A stretch of DNA of 64,000 nt, from contig NC_015125.1 of assembly GCF_000202635.1 (NCBI RefSeq), positions 2,294,001 through 2,358,000 of the forward strand, given 5' to 3'. Origin of the DNA: Microbacterium testaceum StLB037 (GTDB lineage Bacteria; Actinomycetota; Actinomycetes; Actinomycetales; Microbacteriaceae). Position 1 is the first letter of the stretch; each line of letters begins with the position of its first letter. The translations under genes and the position numbers were made by a program. The notes below the pieces were generated by a model. That model was not told the origin of the DNA and did no database searches. It saw nothing but the letters and a program-made list of their open reading frames with translations. Below, one piece after another: positions 25,318 through 34,421 of the stretch.

Positions 25318-26357
25318 AGAAGTTCCTCACGCACCGCCTCGTCTGGCCGATCGCGGCGCTCATCGCCCTGATCGCCGTCAACACGATCTCGCGGCCCTCG
25401 TTCCTCAGCATCACGGTGCAGAACGGTCAGCTCTACGGGTCGCTGATCGACATCCTGCGCAACAGCGCCCCGCTCATGCTCGTCGCCCTCGGCATGACGC
25501 TCGTCATCGCCACGCGCGGCATCGACCTGTCGGTCGGCGCGATCATGGCGGTCTCCGGCGCGGTCGCGCTCACGATCATCGAGGCCTCGCCCGAGCCGGG
25601 CAACCTCGGGGTCGTGATGATCGCGATCGTCGCCGCCGTCGGGACCGCCCTGCTGCTCGGGGTCTGGAACGGCTTCCTCGTCTCGGTCCTCGGCATCCAA
25701 CCGATCATCGCCACGCTCGTGCTGATGCTCGCCGGCCGCGGTGTCGCCCTGCTCATCACCAAGGGCTTCATCACCACGATCAACAGCGACCCGTACCAGT
25801 TCATGGCGCAGGGGTACGTGCTGGGGCTGCCCTTCGCGTTCTACGTCTCGATCGTCGCCGTGATCGTCGTCGGTGTCCTCGAGCGTCGCACCGCCCTCGG
25901 CATGCTCACCGAAGCGGTGGGCATCAACCCCGAGGCGAGCCGCCTCGCCGGGGTCCGCTCGCGCGGCATCATCTGGGGCGCCTACATCGCCAGCGGAACC
26001 CTCGCGGGGATCGCCGGCATCCTCTACAGCTCGAACATCATGGCGGCCGACGCGAACGCGGCGGGGCTCTACATCGAACTGGATGCCATCCTCGCGGTGG
26101 TCCTCGGCGGCACCTCGCTCGCGGGCGGCAAGTTCAGCATCGCGGGCACCGTGGTCGGCGTCTTCACGATCCAGACGCTCAAGAGCACGATCACCTTCCT
26201 CGGCGTCCCGCCCGCGGTCAGCCCGGTGTTCATGGCCGCGGCCGTGCTCATCGTGGTGCTGCTGCAGTCGCCGCGGTTCCGCTCGTTCTTCCACACGGCC
26301 GGTCGCTCCGCCACCCGTTCGCTCACCCGCCGTCCTGACGCAAAGGTGCTGTCCTGA
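25314..26357 (+). CDS. ytfT: Sugar ABC transporter permease, YtfT-like (BPD_transp_2)
   Basis: A 347-residue membrane protein with about 8-10 helices. It carries the BPD_transp_2 signature: APLMLVALGMTLVIATRGIDLSVGAIMAVSGAVAL, the cytoplasmic coupling loop GMLTEAVGINPEASRLAGVRSRGI, and AVVLGGTSLAGGKFSIAGTVVG. It forms the translocation channel with the next gene product. Both ends overlap neighbours (ATGA at 25314, TGATG at 26355), indicating one operon. The order binding protein, ATPase, permease, permease equals ytfQRT-yjfF. Confidence 0.88.
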   Translation: MKKFLTHRLVWPIAALIALIAVNTISRPSFLSITVQNGQLYGSLIDILRNSAPLMLVALGMTLVIATRGIDLSVGAIMAVSGAVALTIIEASPEPGNLGVVMIAIVAAVGTALLLGVWNGFLVSVLGIQPIIATLVLMLAGRGVALLITKGFITTINSDPYQFMAQGYVLGLPFAFYVSIVAVIVVGVLERRTALGMLTEAVGINPEASRLAGVRSRGIIWGAYIASGTLAGIAGILYSSNIMAADANAAGLYIELDAILAVVLGGTSLAGGKFSIAGTVVGVFTIQTLKSTITFLGVPPAVSPVFMAAAVLIVVLLQSPRFRSFFHTAGRSATRSLTRRPDAKVLS

Positions 26358-27376
26358 TGACCACTCTCACCGCTCCGGAGCGCGGCGCCGCGTCGTCGAC
26401 CAGCGCGTACCGACGCTTCCTCAGCCGTCACATCTCGTGGGTCCCGGTGTTCGCCGCCGTGGCCATCCTGATCATCATGATCGCGGGCTCGATGGCCTAC
26501 TTCCCCAACTTCCAGCTGCCGCGCATCATGTCGTCGATCCTCCTCGACAACGCGTACCTGCTGGTGCTGGCCGTGGGCATGACCTTCGTCATCCTCACCG
26601 GGGGCATCGACCTCTCCGTCGGCGCGGTCATGGCGTTCACCGGCATCCTCTGCGCGAAGCTCCTCGGCGACGGGGTCCCCGTCGCCGTGGCGGTTCCCGC
26701 GATGGTGCTCATCGGCGCCGCGATCGGTCTGCTGATCGGGGTCCTCGTGCAGTTCTTCGACGTGCAACCCTTCATCGCCTCGCTGATCGGGATGTTCCTC
26801 GCCCGTGGTCTCGCGTTCGTGGTGAGCCTCGAGTCGATCAAGGTCGAGAACGAGGGCATCCTCTGGCTGCAGTCCACGCGGTTCTCCTTCGCCGGCTGGT
26901 ACATCACCCCGACGGGGATCATCGCTCTGCTGACCGTCGCGATCGCGGCCTTCGTCCTCCGGTACACGCGGTTCGGCCGCACGGTGTACGCGGTCGGCGG
27001 CAACGAGCAGTCGGCTCGCCTCATGGGTCTGCCGGTCGTCCGGACGAAGCTGTCGGTCTACGTCATCAGCGGCGTGTGCGCGGGTCTGGCCGGAATCGTC
27101 CTGACGGCGTATTCCGGTGCCGGGTACCCCCTGAACGGCGTGGGAACCGAGCTCGACACGATCGCCGCGGTCGTCATCGGCGGCACGCTGCTCACCGGCG
27201 GCAGCGGGTTCGTGATCGGCTCGATGATCGGCGTGTTCGTGTACGGCCTCATCCGCACGATCATCTCGTTCTCGGGCGCCGAGCAGTCGTGGACGCGCAT
27301 CACGGTCGGAGCCCTGCTGCTGCTGTTCGTCGTGGTGCAGCGGATCATCGTGTCGCGCTCCGCGCTCAGCCGGTGA
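26357..27376 (+). CDS. yjfF: Sugar ABC transporter permease, YjfF-like (BPD_transp_2)
   Basis: A 339-residue membrane permease. Conserved elements are LLVLAVGMTFVILTGGIDLSVGAVMAFTGIL, VYAVGGNEQSARLMGLPVVRTK (coupling loop) and IAAVVIGGTLLTGGSGFVIGSMIGV. It pairs with the preceding permease as a heterodimer. The start ATG 26357 overlaps the previous stop. Downstream, an extra ATPase gene begins after 40 bases that contain an operator half-site. Confidence 0.88.
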   Translation: MTTLTAPERGAASSTSAYRRFLSRHISWVPVFAAVAILIIMIAGSMAYFPNFQLPRIMSSILLDNAYLLVLAVGMTFVILTGGIDLSVGAVMAFTGILCAKLLGDGVPVAVAVPAMVLIGAAIGLLIGVLVQFFDVQPFIASLIGMFLARGLAFVVSLESIKVENEGILWLQSTRFSFAGWYITPTGIIALLTVAIAAFVLRYTRFGRTVYAVGGNEQSARLMGLPVVRTKLSVYVISGVCAGLAGIVLTAYSGAGYPLNGVGTELDTIAAVVIGGTLLTGGSGFVIGSMIGVFVYGLIRTIISFSGAEQSWTRITVGALLLLFVVVQRIIVSRSALSR

Positions 27377-27389
27377 CGTGCCCGCGCCG

Positions 27390-27403
27390 TGTTAGCGATC
27401 GCC
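27390..27403 (+). promoter_or_regulatory. Possible second LacI operator
   Basis: TGTTAGCGATCGCC has one perfect half (TGTTAGC) of the palindrome seen at 22589-22602. It sits just upstream of the second ATPase gene, suggesting an internal regulated promoter for the ATPase-LacI pair. Confidence 0.4.
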
Positions 27404-27416
27404 CCCGCGCGAGGGC

Positions 27417-28961
27417 ATGATTGACCCCATGTCCACCGTCGCTCCGCCCCTCCTGGAGGTGCGCGGAGCGACGGTGCGTTTCGGGGTCGAATCGGCCCTC
27501 GCCGACGTCGACTTCCGTCTGCTCGCGGGCGAGGTGCACTCGCTCATGGGCGAGAACGGCGCCGGCAAGTCGACGCTGATCAAGGCGATCACCGGAGCCC
27601 TCCGCCTCGATTCCGGTCGGATCGAGCTCGACGGGCAGGAGATGCGCTTCTCCTCTCCCGCCGACGCGCAGGCCGTCGGGATCTCGACGGTCTACCAGGA
27701 GATCGACCTCCTGCCCAACCTCACGGTGGCCGAGAACATCTCGCTCGGCCGTGAGCCCCGCCGCTGGGGGGTCATCGACCATCGCGCGATGCGCGAGCGG
27801 GCGGTCGAGGCGCTGGCCTCGCTCGGCGTCGACGTCGATCCGTCCTCGGTGCTGTCGTCGCACCCGCTCGCGGTGCAGCAGCTGGTCGCGATCGCTCGCG
27901 CGGTCTCGACCGAGGTCAAGGTGCTCGTCCTCGACGAACCGACCTCGAGCCTGGATGCCGATGAGGTCGCCGAACTGTTCCGCGTGATCCGCGACCTCAA
28001 GGCGCAGGGCATCGCGATCGTGTTCGTCTCGCACTTCCTCGACCAGGTGTACGAGATCTGCGACCGGGTCACCGTCCTCCGGGGAGGGCGCCTGGTGGGC
28101 GAGTACGGAACGCGGGAGCTCCTGCGCATCGACCTCGTCGAGAAGATGCTCGGCGCGACCGCCGAGGTGCTCGCCCCGCTGGGCCAGCGCGAGGTCGAGA
28201 CCACCGAGGGGCCTTCGGTGCTGAGCGCCCGGGGGCTGGCATCCGGGGTCCGTCTGAGAGAGGCCGACGTCGACATCGCCGAGGGCGAGGTGATCGGGGT
28301 CGCGGGTCTCCTCGGATCCGGGCGCAGCGAGCTCGCGCGCTCCCTCACGGGCGTCGACCGCCCCGATGGCGGCGAGCTGCGCATCGACGGCGAGCCGGTC
28401 CGCCTGTCGTCGCCGCGCGAGGCGATCCGTCGTCGCGTGGCCTACTCCTCCGAGAACCGTCGCACCGAGGGCGTGATCGGCGACCTCAGCGTGCTCGACA
28501 ACATCACGCTCGCCCTGCAGGCGCAGCGCGGGATCTTCCATCGCCTCAGCACCGCCCGTCGCCGCGAGCTCGCGATGAGCTGGGTCGAGGCGCTGCACAT
28601 CCGTCCCGTCGACATCGACCGCCCGGTGCGGACCCTGTCGGGCGGCAACCAGCAGAAGGTGCTCCTCGCGCGCCTTCTCGCGCTGTCCCCGCGGCTCATC
28701 GTGCTCGATGAACCCACTCGCGGCATCGACGTCGGGGCGAAGGCCGAGATCCAGCGGCTGGTCGGCGAACTGAGCGACAACGGCCTGTCGATCGTCTACA
28801 TCTCCGCCGAACTGGACGAGGTCCTGCGCGTCGCCCACCTCGTCGCGGTGATGCGCGACGGCGTGCTCGCGCAGATCGTGCCGGCCGCCGACCTCACGTC
28901 CGACGCGCTGCTCGCGCTCGTGGCCGGACACACGAGCGGAGACGAGGGACGTGGTGCCTGA
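27417..28961 (+). CDS. Second double-domain sugar ABC ATPase (YtfR/RbsA-like), paralogue of 23737-25317
   Basis: A 514-residue double ABC ATPase closely resembling the first one of this operon: AGEVHSLMGENGAGKSTLIKAITGA, VYQEIDLLPNLTV, VLVLDEPTSSLD, then in NBD2 GLLGSGRSELARS, LSGGNQQKVLLARLLA and VLDEPTRGIDVGAK. All motifs needed for function are present in the expected halves. No further permease follows, so it either serves the same permease pair or partners elsewhere. ATG 27417 or 27429 may be the start; neither has ideal ribosome-site spacing (GAGGG at 27411). Its end overlaps the LacI gene. Confidence 0.87.
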   Translation: MIDPMSTVAPPLLEVRGATVRFGVESALADVDFRLLAGEVHSLMGENGAGKSTLIKAITGALRLDSGRIELDGQEMRFSSPADAQAVGISTVYQEIDLLPNLTVAENISLGREPRRWGVIDHRAMRERAVEALASLGVDVDPSSVLSSHPLAVQQLVAIARAVSTEVKVLVLDEPTSSLDADEVAELFRVIRDLKAQGIAIVFVSHFLDQVYEICDRVTVLRGGRLVGEYGTRELLRIDLVEKMLGATAEVLAPLGQREVETTEGPSVLSARGLASGVRLREADVDIAEGEVIGVAGLLGSGRSELARSLTGVDRPDGGELRIDGEPVRLSSPREAIRRRVAYSSENRRTEGVIGDLSVLDNITLALQAQRGIFHRLSTARRRELAMSWVEALHIRPVDIDRPVRTLSGGNQQKVLLARLLALSPRLIVLDEPTRGIDVGAKAEIQRLVGELSDNGLSIVYISAELDEVLRVAHLVAVMRDGVLAQIVPAADLTSDALLALVAGHTSGDEGRGA

Positions 28962-29967
28962 GGACAAGGGCTCGCGGACCGCTAACATCTTCGACGTCGC
29001 CCGCCTCGCCGGGGTGTCGCACCAGACGGTCTCGCGCGTGCTCAACAACATGCCGAACGTACGGCCCGCGACGCGCGCGCGTGTGGAGCAGGCCATCGCC
29101 CAGCTGCGGTACAGCCCCTCGCCCGCGGCGCGCGCCCTCGTCACCCGTCGCACGCGCACGATCGGGCTCGTCACGCCCGGCACCGTCGACTACGGCCCCA
29201 CCTCGATCGCGACGAACTTCAACTTCGCCGCGCGCGCCGCCCGGTACAACGTCGACGCGATCAGCTCCCCGCAGAGCGACGTGGCTCCCGTGCGCGCGGC
29301 CATCGACGGTCTGCTCAAGCAGCGCGTGGATGCCATCGTGCTCGTCGTCGTCGACACGGAGGTGCTCGCGGCGGTCCAGGCGCTCGACATCGACGTGCCG
29401 ATCGTCGCGGCGGCGACCAGCGCGCGCCCCCACCCGCGTCTGGTGGCGATCGATCAGTACCGCGGCGCCCGCAGCGCCGTGCGGCACCTGCTCGAGGCGG
29501 GATACGAGACCGTCCGCCACATCGCCGGCCCCGCCCGCAACCCCGACGCCGTCGAGCGCATCCGCGGCTGGCGCGAGGAGATCGCCGCCGCCCGCGCCCA
29601 GTCGACCCCGGCCGTGCACGGCGACTGGTCGGCCGCGAGCGGGTACCGCATCGCCTCCGAGGCGGACCTCGCCCCGGGGGAGGGGATCTTCGTCGCCAAC
29701 GACCACATGGCCATCGGGGTCCTGTCGGCGCTGCGCGAGCGCGGTCTGCGCGTGCCCGAGGACATCGGCGTGGTGGGCTTCGACGACGTGCCCGAGGCGG
29801 CGTACGTCTACCCGTCGCTGACCACCGTGCGTCAGGATTTCGCGGCGCTCGGCGAGATCCTCATGCAGAAGGTGCTGCTGCTCGTGGAGGAACCCGACAC
29901 GGTGACCGAGAGCACGCCGCTGCCGACGCGCCTGATCGTGCGGACGTCGGCCCCGCTCGCGCGCTGA
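28951..29967 (+). CDS. LacI-family transcriptional regulator of the ytfQ-like operon
   Basis: A 338-residue LacI-type repressor. The N-terminal helix-turn-helix reads ANIFDVARLAGVSHQTVSRVLNN with the hinge YSPSPAARALVTRRT, followed by a periplasmic-binding-like effector domain (GLVTPG..., VANDHMAIGVLSALRERGLRVPEDIGVVGFDDVPEAAYVYPSLTTV). It overlaps the preceding ATPase gene by 11 bases. The predicted target is the palindrome at 22589 and perhaps the half-site at 27390. GTG 28951 or 28954 starts it, after GAGGGA. Confidence 0.9.
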   Translation: MVPEDKGSRTANIFDVARLAGVSHQTVSRVLNNMPNVRPATRARVEQAIAQLRYSPSPAARALVTRRTRTIGLVTPGTVDYGPTSIATNFNFAARAARYNVDAISSPQSDVAPVRAAIDGLLKQRVDAIVLVVVDTEVLAAVQALDIDVPIVAAATSARPHPRLVAIDQYRGARSAVRHLLEAGYETVRHIAGPARNPDAVERIRGWREEIAAARAQSTPAVHGDWSAASGYRIASEADLAPGEGIFVANDHMAIGVLSALRERGLRVPEDIGVVGFDDVPEAAYVYPSLTTVRQDFAALGEILMQKVLLLVEEPDTVTESTPLPTRLIVRTSAPLAR

Positions 29968-30020
29968 GCTGGGTGATGCCGGCAGCGACCTGCCGCGGGG
30001 GAGCGTCCGGCCGACCGACC

Positions 30021-30090
30021 GCGATAAACGCCATTCCGTGCCAGACACGGTGCGGCACGGCGTGTCTCGGGAGGAATGGCGTTTATCGCG
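30021..30090. repeat. 70-bp palindromic repeat, copy 1
   Basis: A long imperfect palindrome with outer arms GCGATAAACGCCATTCC and its complement, a small internal bulge region, then inner arms GACACG/CGTGTC and a central GTGC-G-GCAC. A second copy is at 38242-38311, differing at nine positions. One pair changes in both arms (C-G here, A-T there), so base-pairing is conserved. It lies 53 bases after the LacI stop and contains no gene. It may be a REP-like or miniature mobile element, or a terminator. Confidence 0.8.
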
Positions 30091-30204
30091 CGAAGGGTGC
30101 CGCCCTCGTGGGGACGGCAGCGCCGCAACGGGGGCCCGACGTGGGCGGGTGGCGCGATCGACGACACCGGGCCTTGCGGAGGGCCGCGCTACGGCCTACA
30201 GTGG

Positions 30205-30218
30205 TCGAACCGGTTCGA
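30205..30218. promoter_or_regulatory. LacI-type operator upstream of the second LacI gene
   Basis: TCGAACCGGTTCGA, a perfect 14-bp palindrome, 18 bases before the regulator start. A near-identical site is at 31276, pointing to autoregulation and control of the transport operon by the same protein. Confidence 0.7.
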
Positions 30219-30236
30219 TGACGAAGGGAGCGACGG

Positions 30237-31238
30237 ATGCCGACGATCGGCGACGTGGCCAAAGCCGCGGGAGTCTCCCGCAGCACGGTGTCGTACGCGC
30301 TCTCGGGCAACCGACCGATCTCGCGTGAGACGCGCGAGCGCATCGACGCGGCGATCGCCGAGCTGGGATTCACCGTCAACGCGGGCGCGCGAGCGCTCGC
30401 GACCTCCCAGACCATGGTGCTCGGACTGCTCCTGCAGTTCCACGAGGACGAGTTCCCGCCGGCGATGCTGCAGTACATCCTCGCGGTGTCGAACGCGGCA
30501 CGAGAGCTCGGCTACGACATCCTCATGGTCACCGACAGCGACGGCCCGGGCGCCATCCGTCGCATCACGTCGTCGAACATGGTCGACGGGGTCGTCCTGC
30601 TCGACGTGACCCACGACGACCCGCGGCTGGAGGCGCTGCGCCAGGCGCGCCAGCCGGGCGCCCTCGTCGGACTGCCGCGCGACACCGACGGCGTCGACGT
30701 GTTCGACCTCGATTTCAGCGAAGCGGCCCGCCTGACCATCGACCACCTCTACGGTCTCGGCCACCGCGACATCGTGCTCGTCTCTCCTCCCCGCCACGTC
30801 TTCGAGCGCGGGGGCGCGTACGCCTGGCGCTACCGCGATGCCGCTCTCGAGCGGGCCGCGCGGTATGGCATCCAGGTCCGTCCGTACTACGGCGAGTCGC
30901 AGCAGCCCGGGATCGAGCGCAGCCTCAACGCCATCCTCGACGCCCGCACCGACTCGACCGCGCTCGTCGTGCACAACGACGCCTCGATCGCGGCGCTTCC
31001 CGCGGTGCTGCGCGAGCGCGGGGTCGTCGTCCCCCGCGACCTCTCCGTGGTCAGCCTCTACTCTCAAGACTTCGGGCGTACCTTCCTCCTGCCGTACACG
31101 GCAGTCGAGACGTCCCCAGACGGGCTGGGCCGCAAGGCGGTCCAGCACCTGGTCCGGCGCATCGCCGACCCCGATTACGGGCCCCCCGTGGTCGGGTTCA
31201 TCGAGCCGGAGCTCACCGACAGGGGGAGCACCGCTTAA
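30237..31238 (+). CDS. LacI-family regulator of the alpha-glucoside-type transport operon
   Basis: A 333-residue LacI repressor starting MPTIGDVAKAAGVSRSTVSYALSGNRPISRETRERI, with the usual helix-turn-helix and hinge (GARALATSQT). The effector domain includes SEAARLTIDHLYGLGHRDIVLVS and VVHNDASIAALPAVLRERGVVVPRDLSVVSLYSQDFGRTF. ATG 30237 follows AAGGGAG. Perfect and near-perfect TCGAACCGGTTCRA palindromes flank the gene (30205 and 31276), so it probably represses itself and the ABC/glycosidase genes that follow. Confidence 0.9.
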   Translation: MPTIGDVAKAAGVSRSTVSYALSGNRPISRETRERIDAAIAELGFTVNAGARALATSQTMVLGLLLQFHEDEFPPAMLQYILAVSNAARELGYDILMVTDSDGPGAIRRITSSNMVDGVVLLDVTHDDPRLEALRQARQPGALVGLPRDTDGVDVFDLDFSEAARLTIDHLYGLGHRDIVLVSPPRHVFERGGAYAWRYRDAALERAARYGIQVRPYYGESQQPGIERSLNAILDARTDSTALVVHNDASIAALPAVLRERGVVVPRDLSVVSLYSQDFGRTFLLPYTAVETSPDGLGRKAVQHLVRRIADPDYGPPVVGFIEPELTDRGSTA

Positions 31239-31275
31239 CGGGGCAGCGGCGTGTCCCGTTCTCGTCGGCCCATCG

Positions 31276-31289
31276 TCGAACCGGTTCAA
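31276..31289. promoter_or_regulatory. LacI-type operator upstream of the sugar-binding protein gene
   Basis: TCGAACCGGTTCAA matches the palindrome at 30205 with one change. It is 50 bases upstream of the substrate-binding protein start. Confidence 0.7.
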
Positions 31290-31338
31290 CGCCCTCGCCT
31301 GCACGACAACGCAGTCACATTTCAGAGAGGAAATTGCA

Positions 31339-32586
31339 GTGAGCACGAACACCACCCGTACCCGGGCTCTCGGCGCGATCGCCATCGGCGCCGTCGCCGT
31401 GGGCGTCCTGGCCGGATGCTCCGGCGCATCGACCGGGGCGAGCACCGACGGTGCCGCCGGCGGCACCTACACCTTCTGGGACCCGTATCCGCAGTACGAC
31501 GCCTCGTCCGACTGGGCGAAGGTCATCGACAAGTGCGCCGCGGATGCCGGCGTCACGATCGAGCGGACCGGCTTCGACACCAGCGACCTCACCTCGAAGG
31601 CGCTCCTCGCCGGTCAGCAGGGCGATTCGCCCGACATCCTGCTGATCGACAACCCCGCCGTCTCGACCCTCGTCGAGGCGGGGATCATCACGTCGACCGA
31701 GGAGAACAACCTCCAGGTCGGCGACGTCGCCCAGAACATCCTCGGCGCCTCGGTCGTCGACGGGAAGACCTACGGCGTCCCCATCGGCGCGAACACCCTG
31801 GCGCTGTACTACAACCCCACCGTGCTGAGCGCGGCCGGGGTCGACCCCTCGTCGATCAAGGACTGGTCGAGCCTCAACGCCGCGATCGAGAAGGTCGTGG
31901 CATCCGGGAAGAAGGGCATCACGTTCTCGGGCATCGGGACCGAAGAGGGCAGCTTCCAGTTCCTGCCGTGGTTCTGGGGCGCGGGAGCCGACCTGACCGC
32001 GCTCGACTCCTCGCAGGCCGTCTCGGCGGTGCAGCTGTGGACCGACTGGGTGAAGAAGGGCTGGGCGCCGAACTCGGTCATCAACAACACCCAGACCACG
32101 AGCTGGCAGGAGTTCGAGACCGGTGACTTCGGTTTCGCCGAGAACGGCACCTGGCAGAAGGCGGGCGCCGCGAAAGCCGGCTACCAGGTCATCCCGATCC
32201 CGGGAGCCAAGGGCGGAGCCGCTCCGGCCCCGACCGGCGGCGAGTTCCTCACCCTGCCGGTGCAGAAGGACGCGGGCCGCTACGCCGTCTCGGCCAAGAT
32301 CGTCGAGTGCCTGACGAGCACCGCCAACGTCGTGGGGACCGACAACACGCTGAACTACATCGCGGCGACCCCCGAGGCGCAGAAGGAGCAGCTCGCTCAG
32401 GACCCGACCCTCGAGCCCTGGGTCGAGGCGGTCAACGCGGCCAAGGCCCGCACCGGCGACAACCTCGGCACGAAGTACCCGGTGATCTCCGAGCAGCTCT
32501 GGACGGCCGTGCAGAACTCGCTGACCGGTGCCCAGTCGCCGCAGGACGCTCTGAAGGCCGCCCAGCAGGCCGCTTCCTCGAAGTAA
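31339..32586 (+). CDS. Sugar ABC transporter substrate-binding lipoprotein (CUT1, SBP family 1)
   Basis: A 415-residue lipoprotein with a signal peptide and lipobox VGVLAGC, then a family 1 extracellular solute-binding fold: YTFWDPYPQYDASSDWAKV, GDSPDILLIDNPAVSTLVEAG, YGVPIGANTLALYYNPTVLSAAGV, GIGTEEGSFQFLPWFWGAG. GTG 31339 follows AGAGAGGA by seven bases. It is followed by two permeases and two glycosidases on the same strand, so it probably binds an alpha-linked oligosaccharide. No ATPase is encoded here; CUT1 systems in actinobacteria usually share an MsiK-type ATPase encoded elsewhere. Confidence 0.9.
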   Translation: MSTNTTRTRALGAIAIGAVAVGVLAGCSGASTGASTDGAAGGTYTFWDPYPQYDASSDWAKVIDKCAADAGVTIERTGFDTSDLTSKALLAGQQGDSPDILLIDNPAVSTLVEAGIITSTEENNLQVGDVAQNILGASVVDGKTYGVPIGANTLALYYNPTVLSAAGVDPSSIKDWSSLNAAIEKVVASGKKGITFSGIGTEEGSFQFLPWFWGAGADLTALDSSQAVSAVQLWTDWVKKGWAPNSVINNTQTTSWQEFETGDFGFAENGTWQKAGAAKAGYQVIPIPGAKGGAAPAPTGGEFLTLPVQKDAGRYAVSAKIVECLTSTANVVGTDNTLNYIAATPEAQKEQLAQDPTLEPWVEAVNAAKARTGDNLGTKYPVISEQLWTAVQNSLTGAQSPQDALKAAQQAASSK

Positions 32587-32615
32587 CACCCGATTCCTGA
32601 AAGGGGTACGCCGAC

Positions 32616-33587
32616 ATGACCGCGACGCAGTTCACTGCTTCGACGGGCACCGGCGATTCCGGGAGGGCGGCGGCCACCGCCGCCCTCCCCACCCCGGGCC
32701 GCCGTCCGCGGCACCGGGGCCAGTGGGCCGCGTGGGCGTTTCTCGCCCCCGTCGTGATCTACCTGGTCGTCTTCTACGCCTATCCGCTCTTCCGCAACCT
32801 CGACCTGAGCCTGCGCGACTACACCGTCCGCTCGTTCATCGACGGCACGGCGCCGTTCGTGTGGTTCGCGAACTACGTCACCGTCTTCCAGGACCCCACG
32901 TTCTGGCCGGCGCTGGCCAACACGGCCACGTTCACGCTCGTGTCGATCGTCTTCCAGTACTCGATCGGCATGGCGCTCGCGGTGTTCTTCTTCCAGCGCT
33001 TCCCGCTGTCGGCGACGCTGCGCGCCCTCTTCCTCGTGCCGTGGCTGCTGCCCCTGCTGGTCTCGGCGTCCGCGTGGTCGTGGATGCTGAACTCCGACTC
33101 GGGCGTCGTCAACTACCTCCTCGGCCTCCTCGGCGTCGACGCCGTCAACTGGCTCACCTCGCCGCAGTGGGCGCTGGTGTCGGTGCTCATCGCCAACATC
33201 TGGATCGGCGTGCCCTTCAACCTCGTCATCCTGTACAGCGGACTCCAGAACATCTCGAGCGACATCTACGAAGCGGCATCCATCGACGGAGCGAACGCCT
33301 GGCAGAAGTTCTGGCGCATCACCTTCCCGCTGCTGCGCCCCGTGTCGGCGATCACGATCCTGCTCGGGCTCGTCTACACGCTCAAGGTGTTCGACATCAT
33401 CTGGATCATGACCCGGGGAGGACCGGGGTCGAGCTCGACCACCTTCGCCATCTGGTCGTACCGCCTCGGGTTCGGGTCCGCCCTGCCCGACCTCAGCCCC
33501 GCGGCGGCGGTCGGCAACCTGCTCATCGTGATCGCCCTGGTCTTCGGGCTGATCTACATCCGCGCCCAGCGCCGACTGGAGGTCTGA
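32616..33587 (+). CDS. Sugar ABC transporter permease (CUT1, MalF-like)
   Basis: A 323-residue membrane protein with six main helices. The EAA coupling loop is YEAASIDGANAWQKFWRITFPLLRPV, and the region FDIIWIMTRGGPGSSSTT is typical of MalF/UgpA-like subunits. ATG 32616 follows GAAAGGGG. It forms a heterodimer with the next gene product, whose start is 2 bases after this stop. Confidence 0.9.
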   Translation: MTATQFTASTGTGDSGRAAATAALPTPGRRPRHRGQWAAWAFLAPVVIYLVVFYAYPLFRNLDLSLRDYTVRSFIDGTAPFVWFANYVTVFQDPTFWPALANTATFTLVSIVFQYSIGMALAVFFFQRFPLSATLRALFLVPWLLPLLVSASAWSWMLNSDSGVVNYLLGLLGVDAVNWLTSPQWALVSVLIANIWIGVPFNLVILYSGLQNISSDIYEAASIDGANAWQKFWRITFPLLRPVSAITILLGLVYTLKVFDIIWIMTRGGPGSSSTTFAIWSYRLGFGSALPDLSPAAAVGNLLIVIALVFGLIYIRAQRRLEV

Positions 33588-33589
33588 TC

Positions 33590-34405
33590 ATGAGGCGTCG
33601 TCCCTGGTGGATCACGGCGATCGGCATCGTCCTCACCGCGATCATGCTGTTCCCGATCTATTGGATGATCAACGTGTCGCTCACCCCGCAGAGCGACATG
33701 CGCAAATCGCCCCCCGATCTGTTCCCGCTCACCCCGACGTTCGAGGGCTACGAGAAGGTCCTCTCCGACCAGTTGCCGTACCTCGGCACGAGCTTCATCA
33801 TCGGTATCGGCACCGTCGTGCTGACCCTTCTGCTGTCGGCTCCGGCCGCGTACTCGCTCGCCAAGCTCCGCCCGCGGGGTGGGAACGCGCTCAGCTTCGC
33901 GCTGCTCATCGCCCAGATGATCCCCGGGATCATCATGGCGATGGGGTTCTACGCGATCTATCTGAACGCCGGGATCCTCAACTCCGTGCCGGGGCTGATC
34001 CTCGCCGACTCCACCCTCGCGGTGCCGTTCGGCGTGCTCATCTTCACGGCGTTCATGCGCGGCATCCCCGATGAACTGCTCGCCGCGGCGCGCATCGACG
34101 GGGCGGGCACCTGGCGGACGTTCCGCTCGATCGTGCTGCCGGTCAGCCGCAACTCGATCGTCACGGTCTCGCTCTTCGCGTTCCTGTGGTCGTGGTCGGA
34201 CTTCATCTTCGCCTCGACCCTCAACAGCGGCGGCAAGCTGCAGCCGATCACGATCGGCATCTACCGCTACATCGGCAACAACAACCAGGAGTGGAACGCG
34301 ATCATGGCGACCGCCGTCGTGGCATCCATTCCGGCTGCCGTGCTGCTCATCCTCGCCCAGCGCTACGTCGCGGCCGGGGTGACCGCCGGTGCCGTCAAAG
34401 ACTGA
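33590..34405 (+). CDS. Sugar ABC transporter permease (CUT1, MalG-like)
   Basis: A 271-residue permease with six helices. The EAA loop is LLAAARIDGAGTWRTFRSIVLPVSRNSI, and the C-terminal end AAGVTAGAVKD is typical of MalG-like subunits. ATG 33590 follows GGAGG by seven bases. Next in the operon come two intracellular-type glycosidases, indicating that the imported sugar is hydrolysed in the cytoplasm. Confidence 0.9.
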   Translation: MRRRPWWITAIGIVLTAIMLFPIYWMINVSLTPQSDMRKSPPDLFPLTPTFEGYEKVLSDQLPYLGTSFIIGIGTVVLTLLLSAPAAYSLAKLRPRGGNALSFALLIAQMIPGIIMAMGFYAIYLNAGILNSVPGLILADSTLAVPFGVLIFTAFMRGIPDELLAAARIDGAGTWRTFRSIVLPVSRNSIVTVSLFAFLWSWSDFIFASTLNSGGKLQPITIGIYRYIGNNNQEWNAIMATAVVASIPAAVLLILAQRYVAAGVTAGAVKD

Positions 34406-34421
34406 CCCCGAAAGGCTCTTC

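Noticed and set aside
28978..28993. Intragenic LacI operator in the start of the LacI gene (CCGCTAACATC)
   Set aside because: Only a half-site, and the bases are explained by the conserved codons T-A-N-I of the helix-turn-helix start.
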